In this document: piece by piece, positions 50,051 to 58,248 of the stretch | Layout of the letters: each line of letters opens with the position of its first letter | Numbering within the stretch: the first letter of the stretch is position 1 | Assembly: GCA_020186115.1 (NCBI GenBank) | Contig: WSYJ01000146.1 | Span: 310,001-374,000, forward strand | Length of the DNA: 64,000 nucleotides | Direction of reading: 5' to 3' | Source: Histomonas meleagridis | Taxonomy: Eukaryota; Parabasalia; Tritrichomonadida; Dientamoebidae | Position numbers and translations under genes: made by a program | Notes under the pieces: model-generated | The model's database searches: none | Told to the model about the DNA's origin: nothing | What the model saw: only the letters and a program-made list of their open reading frames with translations

Positions 50051-50539
50051 AAATTTAATTAAAAAGACTAAATAATATTATTTGGGGCAAATGCTTTTTT
50101 TGCTTTTTTCCATAGACTGCAGTGAAAAACATGTAGAGCGACCCTTATTATACAACCCACGCCTACACTGTACCATTATTCATGGAGAACATATTTAGAA
50201 AATAAGTGTGTCTCACGGCAGTTTACCAAAATTTTTTTTTATATTTCTAATATGATTAAATTTATTTTATAAAAAAAGTATTCATTTAAAATAATATATA
50301 AAAGAAGATCAAATGATCATTGGTCTCTATCGGCACATTTGGGGTGGCCTCATTTTATAAAACCGTCGCTCAAAAATGTTTTTGGACTTTGTTAGCGAGT
50401 GTCACCAATAAATGTAGTTTTATGTTCAGTGTACAATGAATTTTACCAAAGTATATATATTGCTTATGTACATCACAAAATACATTTGTCTTCTTTCAGG
50501 GAAAAACTTTTATTTTTGGTGATTAATGAAAGTGTTGAG
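50051..50539. other. intergenic stretch, nothing identified
   Basis: AT-rich with some GC-richer pieces near 50105-50180. I could not assign them to a family. Confidence 0.5.
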
Positions 50540-51136
50540 TTATGTTTTTTTGTTTAAAGATATGTTCCTATTGATCGTGTGGTTTATTGCTGATTTTTGT
50601 GGGCTTTTTTTAATTATATTTATTTTATTGTTTTTAGTTCCGTTTCTATTTTCATATGATTTTGTTATTAATTTTTTCTTTTGATCATTTTTATTTGGAT
50701 TTGTGAAACTCAATGAATTTATTTCTTTAATTCGTGTTTTACTATTTGTTGTTAATTGGTTATTTGTTCTTTGTTGATCATGTGATTCCTTAAATTCAGT
50801 AAGTACTGTGATGCCTTTTGTCGAGATAAATTCAGATTCAATTGGATGTTCTTTTTTAGAGGTGTTCTCTTTGTTTCTTGAATTTGATTGTATTAAAACA
50901 TTATTTGATTCTAAGTTTCTTGGATGAATATTAAATGTAACGTGGGGGTACGTTTTCTCCTCTTCTTGTGAGAGTATTATTTCTTGTCTTTTCCTATTTG
51001 TATTTTGTACATTTGGGCTTTGTGATATAATTTCTGTTTTTTTCAAATATCCATTTATTTCACCAAGAAAATCTTTCTTTACTTTATCGCATGCAGAGCA
51101 AAATTTTTTACTGCTCCTTTGCGGTGAGTAATACAT
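50540..51136 (-). CDS. basic hypothetical protein
   Basis: The product has 198 residues from the ATG at 51134-51136 (MYYSPQRSSKKFCSACDKVK). The open frame extends further upstream, but it overlaps the divergent gene at 51223 and has no earlier ATG. The N-terminal part has a CSAC pair that could belong to a small zinc site, with too few Cys to be sure. The rest is Lys/Asn/Ser-rich and likely disordered, with the KKSPQKSAINHTINRN end rich in basic residues. I do not recognise a family. It is divergent from the coiled-coil gene at 51223 with only 86 bp between the two ATGs, so they may share a promoter. Confidence 0.6.
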   Translation of the reverse strand: MYYSPQRSSKKFCSACDKVKKDFLGEINGYLKKTEIISQSPNVQNTNRKRQEIILSQEEEKTYPHVTFNIHPRNLESNNVLIQSNSRNKENTSKKEHPIESEFISTKGITVLTEFKESHDQQRTNNQLTTNSKTRIKEINSLSFTNPNKNDQKKKLITKSYENRNGTKNNKINIIKKSPQKSAINHTINRNISLNKKT

Positions 51137-51222
51137 TTTTTTGATTTTTTTGGATTTCTTGGGCTGTTGGTCACTTTTCTTAGTGTACCCATTGAAAATA
51201 GGGTATTCAAAAGTGACAAACG

Positions 51223-51897
51223 ATGAACGATTTAGAAGAGGAAGATTTAGAAACTCTAGAATCAATACTGATTGCAGAACAAGAGAAGACAACTGAACTT
51301 TCAAAGGAACACAGGAACCTCGAATTCGAAGTTCAAAAGATTACAATTCAAAATGAACAAAAAGAAGAATATTTAATATCAATTTTTAACAAAAAAATCA
51401 AAAAACTAAAGGAACAAAATGCAACAATCTCATTATGGATTCAAAAGGAAGAAGGTAATATTAATAAATTAGAACAGCAATATCAAGAATCAGTGGAACA
51501 AAGAAAAAAACTGTTAAAAACAATATCCACCCATGAAGGCCAAGTGTGTCCTGACCTAGAAGAGCAAATAAAAAACTTAACAGAAGAATTAGAAAGGATT
51601 CGAAGCACTCAAATTCAAAAAGATGAATCTGAAAATATTCTCGCAAAACTCAAAGACGACTTAGAAGGGAGGAAAGCAATATGTGAGTCTGAGCTTTGTG
51701 ACTGTATAACTGAGATTGAAAATCTCATTAATTATAATAACTCTGTACTTGAGCAAATAAGTCAGTTTCAAGAAGAACCGAAGTGCAATTCCAGTGAACA
51801 AACCTTAGCTGCTCCTGTACCTATTAAAGGAAAACGCCAAAATTACTCATCACTTCCTGTTAAAAAAAAGAAAAGGAAAACGCCACGTCCACAGTAG
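51223..51897 (+). CDS. small coiled-coil protein with basic tail
   Basis: The product has 224 residues. Residues 1-190 are nearly all heptad-like coiled coil (ESILIAEQEKTTELSKEHRN, EEGNINKLEQQYQESVEQRK, EEQIKNLTEELERIRSTQIQ). The last 25 residues are basic (PVKKKKRKTPRPQ) and look like a nuclear localisation signal. Composition and length fit kinetochore or nuclear structural proteins, and the compact layout recalls Spc24/Spc25-type proteins, but nothing definite was recognised. Confidence 0.75.
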   Translation: MNDLEEEDLETLESILIAEQEKTTELSKEHRNLEFEVQKITIQNEQKEEYLISIFNKKIKKLKEQNATISLWIQKEEGNINKLEQQYQESVEQRKKLLKTISTHEGQVCPDLEEQIKNLTEELERIRSTQIQKDESENILAKLKDDLEGRKAICESELCDCITEIENLINYNNSVLEQISQFQEEPKCNSSEQTLAAPVPIKGKRQNYSSLPVKKKKRKTPRPQ

Positions 51898-52329
51898 GTG
51901 ATATTATTGTGTTAATTACATATTTACAAAGAGATAATTATATTTAAAAATTAACGTTTTTTAATTTCTCTCAAAATCTTCTGAGATAAAATAAATCTCA
52001 TCCTTGGAATAGCCTATTGAAGGATAATATACAAAAAGGTAATTTGTGGTCATTGGAGAAATTATCCTTCGATCCTCGGCTTTACTTTTTTTGCTGTTTT
52101 ATCTTTATTGTCAAAAATTTATGTTGAATAGTTTACACGAATTTCTTGCTCATTTCGAAAACAACACAGATATTATTATAGAATATTCTAATATTAAAAG
52201 CATAAGCTCATCTCCAGAACATGTAACATTTTAATATTATTTGAATATATTCTTAAGTTTTAAATACAACAATGCATTACAAGATGAAGGGCATATTTTT
52301 CAAATGCATTTTGAATCATCAAGTTGAGC
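51898..52329. other. intergenic stretch, nothing identified
   Basis: AT-rich region of about 430 bp. A short open frame near 52046-52234 has no recognisable protein. Confidence 0.5.
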
Positions 52330-52430
52330 TTCAGTGTATATTATCAATTAATTTAACAATTTCAGTAAGACCATATTCAATTGCAAATAGCTGTTTTAAA
52401 TATTTTAAATAATTTCTAAATTTGTTTTTT
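52330..52430 (-). pseudogene. orphan ankyrin unit with spacer remnant
   Basis: On the minus strand, AAAACAGC followed, after a frame slip, by FAIEYGLTEIVKLI gives one decayed ankyrin repeat. It is preceded by AATTATTTAAAATATTT, which is the same spacer 3' motif found in the arrays. It stands alone, without neighbouring units. Confidence 0.65.
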
Positions 52431-52570
52431 ATTCTTAATTCATGTGTATCCATACTATTTCTGCAATCAACAATGTTTGTATTGCTCTAAATTTCCATTC
52501 TTTTGTTTCATCAAAAACGGTTTTATTCGTTTTCTCAAAAAGTGACGTTTAAAATCATCCAGTAAATGGT

Positions 52571-53389
52571 TTACTGACCAGCAGCAGCTCTCCTCTTTGC
52601 AAAAAGAGCTGCTAATTCATTAGCGACAGCTGCTTGTTGAGCACGTCCATCTTGGTTGGACATGAGTTCAATGATTTGTCTCATCTTGGAGATATAGATG
52701 GACTCGATATAATCTCTGAAGTGTGCAGAGTTTGATTCAACAAGTTCACCGACGTTGACAATGTGATCATCGTCGTTCTTCCATGGTTTTGTGACAACTT
52801 TACGATCAGCAGTGCTACCGCCAATTGAGAGTGGTTGTGTAAGTCCAATGTCGATAGAGATGTGCATTAAAACCGATGAAGTTAAAGTATATGTAGCGTT
52901 TGAAGATGATTCATCAACTTCGACAACATCACTGCAGTCGATGACACCTTTAATTCTCTCTCCTGTACGGAGCTTAGTGTCGATGTTGTTCTTGATGAAA
53001 ACACCGAAACCGAAAAGCTTATCTTCGATTTCCCAAAGATAAACAGAGCAAATACCGCCTTGGAAGTAAAGATGGCGATATGCATTGAAAGCATTATTAG
53101 CTTTGATTTCAATATTCCTCAAGCGCTTTGGGATTTGTTGACCATCTGGAAGTGGTGGGTAATACTTGTTAGAAAGTGGTGAACGGTGGCTATCGAGATC
53201 ACGATTGAATTCGCAAGTCACAAATTGACCACCAGCTTCTGGGTCATTTTCAATTTTCATTGGTGTATCAACAGTGCTCAAAAGGGTATCTGTTAAATCT
53301 GGGCAAAGGTGGATTACATCATAAAGGCGTGGCTCAATTTCGGATGGTTGAACACGACGGAGAAGATCGTAAACAGCGTCTTCGGACAT
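52571..53389 (-). CDS. CAPZB: F-actin capping protein subunit beta (CapZ beta)
   Basis: The product has 272 residues, close to the 270-280 of the family. Signatures in order are MSEDAVYDLLRRVQPSEIEP, VIHLCPDLTDTLLSTVDTPM, QFVTCEFNRDLDSHRSPLSN, YFQGGICSVYLWEIEDKLFG, SSVLMHISIDIG and the C-terminal amphipathic helix (RAQQAAVANELAALFAKRRA) used to cap barbed ends. The alpha subunit is not in the window. CapZ works with actin at filament barbed ends. AGCGGTTGCG lies about 50 bp upstream of the ATG in the promoter. Confidence 0.95.
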   Translation of the reverse strand: MSEDAVYDLLRRVQPSEIEPRLYDVIHLCPDLTDTLLSTVDTPMKIENDPEAGGQFVTCEFNRDLDSHRSPLSNKYYPPLPDGQQIPKRLRNIEIKANNAFNAYRHLYFQGGICSVYLWEIEDKLFGFGVFIKNNIDTKLRTGERIKGVIDCSDVVEVDESSSNATYTLTSSVLMHISIDIGLTQPLSIGGSTADRKVVTKPWKNDDDHIVNVGELVESNSAHFRDYIESIYISKMRQIIELMSNQDGRAQQAAVANELAALFAKRRAAAGQ

Positions 53390-53787
53390 CTTGAGGAAGA
53401 TAATGTGCTCAAATCGTGTAGGTTATTTTCAATTATTAGCGGTTGCGACTTTTTCATAACTAATATTTGACACTTTTCCAAATGTGATATGAAACTGTGC
53501 AGTTTTTCAAAATCACTTTTTGTTAATGATTATTAAACGATTACATTCTAACTAGAAAATGGATTCATAAACTATTTCTTATTATATTTTGGTAATGAAA
53601 AATATTTATTGATTTTTATTCGTTCTTAAGATTTTATGTTTGATTTATCTCCCTTTAACGATAGACGCATTGGCAAGGAAACTTTTTTACATTTATTGCT
53701 TTCAATTTTTTATTTTATTATTTAATTTTTATTAGAAGCAATATTGAATTGTTTCAAAAAAATTAATCATTAAGATATAATCAATTA
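53390..53787. other. divergent promoter region, CGGTT-type element
   Basis: The gap between the CapZ beta gene and the RhoGEF-Kelch gene. AGCGGTTGCG at 53438-53447 lies about 50 bp from the CapZ ATG. Nothing was recognised near the RhoGEF start. Confidence 0.5.
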
Positions 53788-56091
53788 ATGTCAACTTATA
53801 TATGCGTTGTTAATATAGATAATAGCATTAAGTTTATAGATACTTCGGAAATAAATGGGTATACATGTAAACAATTATTAGATAAAATGAAATTATTTAA
53901 TGTTGACCTTTATTTTAATGCACACATTTTTTCTGAAAAGATATTGGAACAAAATGAATTAATGATTTTATATCCTCAACTCATTCTAAAAGAAAAAACA
54001 TTAAAGCCTTCTTTTTATTTATCAATTAAACCTAAAAGCGATGATTATGTTTTGATATTAAATATTATTATAAATGCTACAAATTTTAAGGAAAAAATTT
54101 ATAGTAAAATATTTTTTGAAACAAATAAGTTTGAAAATGGAAACGAAATTTTCAATACAATTAATGATGGATTTCTTCTTGAACACAAAAATGGATCAAC
54201 TAATTCTTTTACATTAGATAATAGTGCAAGTGCAATATTTTCTCAAGCACGTATAAAACCTATTGAGTTTTCATGTACTTTATCCCAAAATTCTATTAAG
54301 ATTATAAAACAACGAAAGAACATTCTCCAAGAAATTTTTTCTACTGAGTTAGCTTATATATCAGATCTTATTGAAATAATTACTTATTGGAAACCAAAGT
54401 TTGAAAATACGAATGATTTTTCTGTTTCTGAAATAATACAAATATTTAAATATTTTCCAATAATTTTAAATTGTCATACCTTGTTTATAAAAAAATTAAA
54501 TGAAAGAGTAACTTCATTTTCATCGATTATTTCTGATATTTTCATTGACTTTTGTGATTTTTTTAAAGTCTCATTGCCTTATATATCAAATTATTCAACA
54601 ATAATTAAATTAATTCACCATAAATCACTTAATAATCCGAATTTATTTATACATGAAAAAGATGGAACACCATTTTTTAATTTATTAATAAAGCCAATAC
54701 AAAGGATTCCTCGTTATTTATTATTTCTCACAGAATTGGAACAGTATACACCAAAAGACCATCCTGATGCAGAATTACTTCAATATACGATTAAAAAAAT
54801 TAAAAAAGTAAATAATGAAATTGATGAAGCTACAAAAAAAGTTCAACAATTAGAAAAAGTATGGAAGATACAACAAAAATTATCAGCTCCATTTAATTTG
54901 ATCAAAGCTTCTAGAGTATTAAAATGCAAATGCATTGTAAAAATAGATAAAAATTCATATAAGTTATATTTGTTTAATGATTTAATTCTAATTAATTCTG
55001 TAGATAAATTTAATGAAACAATTTTCTTTAATAAAAAGATAAAAAAATTCAAATATTATCCATATATAAATTCCATAAAATTTTGTAATAATGAAAAAGA
55101 GATAACTGTTAATTTTAAGCGAGTATCAATTTTTTTATCAACAATAAAAAAATTAGAAAATTTACGATATGTTTTATATCAAAGAAAAGGAAATTATTCA
55201 CATATATTTTATTGGTCAAATCCTTTTGTTATCAAGTATCAAGAATTTTCAAAAGAAAGTTTTTGTGTTTCTGTTGATAAATCTTTTATATTTTTATCTC
55301 CACCTATTGCCATATTCCTTAATCTTAGTTTAAGGAGCATTCAATCAAAAGTAATAAAATTTCTTGATCGTGTAGGATTTTCAATTTCTGAAAGTAATAA
55401 GAAAATATTCATTATAGGTGGAACTAATGGAATTGATTATTTCAATTCAATCTTAGTTGTTGATCATTTGTTTAACAATTGTACCGAAATATATCCTTGT
55501 AATCAAAAATTTAAACCACGTTGTGAACATACTTCTATAATATATAAAAATAAAATTTATCTATTCGGGGGAAGATACAAAAAGAAGTATTTTAATAGTG
55601 TTTATTGTTTTAACTTAGAAACAATGAAATGGAAAAAAATCAAAAAATTAGGAACTGTTCCATCACCTCGATCAATGCATTCAGCAGTATTATATAGAAA
55701 TTATATGATAATAATAGGTGGAAGAAATAATAAATCTGTTTTAAATGATATTTGTGAATTTGATTTAATTAATTATAAATGGAAAATTTTTAAATCGGAT
55801 GTGATTCCAAAGGTTTATGGGCATTCATCAATAATAATAAATAATATTATTATTTCTTTGGGTGGAAGAAATATTAAATCTGGTGTTCATCCTTTTACAA
55901 TCAAATGTGATAAAGATTATGTTTTAAATAAATTTAAAAATGGAGGAAATGATCCTCAAGTAATAACAAATTTTGGTGTTTGTTTATATGAAAACAATTT
56001 GATTGCTTTTCATAATGGAACATTCTTTGCTATTACCTTACCGAACTCAATTGGGTTATTTTATAACCAAACTATACAATATAACAAATAA
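53788..56091 (+). CDS. RhoGEF (DH-PH) with C-terminal Kelch repeats
   Basis: The product has 767 residues. Residues about 1-165 are an N-terminal region of unknown type. Residues about 172-355 form a DH domain: ILQEIFSTELAYISDLIEII, then LLIKPIQRIPRYLLFLTELE (the conserved KP-x-QR-x-x-RY-LLL helix). A PH-like domain follows at about 360-470 (RVLKCKCIVKIDKNSYKLYL). Residues about 540-740 carry Kelch-type beta-propeller blades (IFIIGGTNGIDYFNSILVV, IYLFGGRYKKKYFNSVYCFN, MIIIGGRNNKSVLNDICEFD, IIISLGGRN). DH proteins activate Rho GTPases, and the Kelch part would bind a partner or actin. The DH-PH-Kelch order is uncommon. The frame is intact. Confidence 0.88.
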   Translation: MSTYICVVNIDNSIKFIDTSEINGYTCKQLLDKMKLFNVDLYFNAHIFSEKILEQNELMILYPQLILKEKTLKPSFYLSIKPKSDDYVLILNIIINATNFKEKIYSKIFFETNKFENGNEIFNTINDGFLLEHKNGSTNSFTLDNSASAIFSQARIKPIEFSCTLSQNSIKIIKQRKNILQEIFSTELAYISDLIEIITYWKPKFENTNDFSVSEIIQIFKYFPIILNCHTLFIKKLNERVTSFSSIISDIFIDFCDFFKVSLPYISNYSTIIKLIHHKSLNNPNLFIHEKDGTPFFNLLIKPIQRIPRYLLFLTELEQYTPKDHPDAELLQYTIKKIKKVNNEIDEATKKVQQLEKVWKIQQKLSAPFNLIKASRVLKCKCIVKIDKNSYKLYLFNDLILINSVDKFNETIFFNKKIKKFKYYPYINSIKFCNNEKEITVNFKRVSIFLSTIKKLENLRYVLYQRKGNYSHIFYWSNPFVIKYQEFSKESFCVSVDKSFIFLSPPIAIFLNLSLRSIQSKVIKFLDRVGFSISESNKKIFIIGGTNGIDYFNSILVVDHLFNNCTEIYPCNQKFKPRCEHTSIIYKNKIYLFGGRYKKKYFNSVYCFNLETMKWKKIKKLGTVPSPRSMHSAVLYRNYMIIIGGRNNKSVLNDICEFDLINYKWKIFKSDVIPKVYGHSSIIINNIIISLGGRNIKSGVHPFTIKCDKDYVLNKFKNGGNDPQVITNFGVCLYENNLIAFHNGTFFAITLPNSIGLFYNQTIQYNK

Positions 56092-56428
56092 ACTAATCCA
56101 CTTTTTTAAGGTTTAATACAATATGAATCACAAAATATGTTTCAACCAAAGCATTTTGATTTTCTCCAAATTTCCTGATCAAATCATTTAACCCATTAAT
56201 ATAAAATAGAATTCTCAAAATAAAAAAAGAAAGATACCTAATTAAGAAAGTAATTACATTTTGCACAATGCAAGGAAGAAATTTAGTATTAAGTACATGA
56301 GTTAGAGTACTCAAAATGATTACCAAATTTCTTTGATAATAAAAAGATTGATTTCGAGAAAATCATTTTTTTTTTTTGTTTGGACTGCCCCAAATACGTT
56401 ATTTTTTCGCTTCGAAAGCGTCGCTTCA
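56092..56428. other. intergenic stretch, nothing identified
   Basis: AT-rich gap upstream of the decayed ankyrin gene. A CGCTTCGAAAGCG palindrome sits near 56409-56421 just before the ATG. Confidence 0.5.
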
Positions 56429-58022
56429 ATGGTTTCTGATTCACCTCTTTTCTTAGCTATTAGATGGGATAAAGAAAGTACAGTTTCACAAATCCTAAGT
56501 CAATCTAATAATATTGATTGTGGCATTGTTGTTTATAATGGTTCTTTTATTTTAAAAGATCGACCTCCACCAATTTCTATTGCTGTTTTTTTTCGCTCGT
56601 TTTCATCATTACATTATTTGATTGCAAATGGCGCATTAATTGATAAACCAGATAATAGTAATGTTCTTTTTTAAGGATTTCGTCTTCCAATTCATTTCTG
56701 TGCAGCCGGCGGTTCAATTGAAATTTTGGAAGTTTTAATTCAAAACGGAGCAGATCTCAAACCAAAAGATATTTATGGAAATACGACTTTTCATTATGCT
56801 GCAATGTTTGGAAGAGATAAAATGTTAAAATGGCTATGGGGAAATGGCATTAATCCTAATGAAAAAAATAATATTTATAATATAATTTTAATGAATCTTT
56901 TTCTTTTATGGATTTTTTTCATATTTTTTGAAACAGCATTTCACTTTGCATGCCAATCCGGTTCATTACAATCAATTATGTTCTTGAAGAATATTGGAAT
57001 GATTGTAAACGATCTTACAAATGATGGAAGATCTCCATTGTTCTATGCAATCGAATCCAAAAAACTCGAAATTGTGAAACTCCTTGTTGAAAGTGGATGC
57101 AGTATTCATCAAATCGATAATAATGGAATTTCACTGTTGCACATAGCAGTTCAATTTGGAAGTTTTGAAATTGTTCAATTCTTGATAGAAAATGGTGTTA
57201 ATGCAAATACAATTGATAATGTTTATCTTTTTTATTTAATGTTTATTTAGTTTATTCCATAAAACACCAATTCTTATTGCAGCACAGAAAAAAGAAATTT
57301 CAATTTTTAATTATTTGATTAATTATTGTAATGATTTTTCAATTATCGATGAATATAATTTATCACTTTTAGAATATTCTGTGATATTTGAAAGTATGGC
57401 GTTATGCAAATTGCTAATAGAGAAAGATTGCAAATTACATATTAATGAGTCTTTAATCAAATCTGTTTTATTAGGTAATACTGAAATTTTTTCATTTTTA
57501 CTTGATAATGGCGCTAGCATTCGTTTATGTCGTTTCTTTGATATGTTTCAAACATCCTTCATGTTGCAATCACAACAAATAACCCAAATATGATAATTTC
57601 TTGCATTGTTAATGGATGTAATCCGAACTCATTAGATGAAACAAACATTTTTTCTATGTATAAAGAACGCCATTACATTTAGCATGCGAAGTTGCATCAC
57701 CAGAAATAGTTAAAATTTTACTAGAAGAAGGAGCAAGAACAAATGCTATGGATAACTTTAATTTAACTCCATTACATATTGCATCACATAGAGGGATAAT
57801 TGAAATTGTTGAAAATTTATTATCAAAAGGAGCAAAAGCTAATGTAACAGATAAATTAAATATTTATTTATTGATAATAGAACACCTTTACATTATGCTG
57901 CTATAGCAAAAAAGAAAGATGTTTATGATCTTCTTTTGGCAAAAGGTGGAAATTGTAATAATAGAATTCTTTTTAATTTTTCGATGCTGTTCATTATAAT
58001 TTTTTTGTGGTATTATTTTTGA
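56429..58022 (+). pseudogene. ankyrin repeat gene with interrupted frame and 17-18 nt spacers
   Basis: The ATG at 56429 (MVSDSPLFLAIRW) starts a frame with ankyrin repeats down to an in-frame TAA near 56672-56674. An 18-nt insert separates KPDNSN from RLPIHFCAAGG in the same frame. The frame continues to about 57250 (AGGSIEILEVLIQNGADLKP, GISLLHIAVQFGSFEIVQFL) with a longer spacer inside (about 56866-56931) that happens to stay open. Later pieces restart in other frames: KTPILIAAQKKEISIFNYL near 57255, then a frame change near 57545, then RTPLHLACEVASPEIVKIL and RTPLHYAAIAKKKDVYDLL near 57668 and 57882. Two 17-nt AT-rich inserts precede those two at D-E-T-N and D-K-L-N. It ends with a TGA at 58022. 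This is either a decayed gene or one with tiny unusual introns. Confidence 0.55.
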
Positions 58023-58248
58023 ATTTTCATGACTCCACATATGATTATTAATAAATAAATCTTGTTTTTAAAAAACTTCAATGATATTATTTTAGTCAAG
58101 TAAGAGATGGTGATAGTATTGAGGAACATAATTCATTAGTTAAGATCATTTCCCCAGAATTAAGTTTTGGCCCAACAAAATGACATTTTTATTTCTTCAC
58201 AATAAATTTGGAATTGAATGTTTTTTTATAAGACAGGTTTAAACCCAA
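58023..58248. other. gap with a possible extra coding piece
   Basis: A short frame near 58092-58182 reads QVRDGDSIEEHNSLVKIISP to a stop. It may be the last piece of the decayed ankyrin gene or an unrelated relic. Confidence 0.35.
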
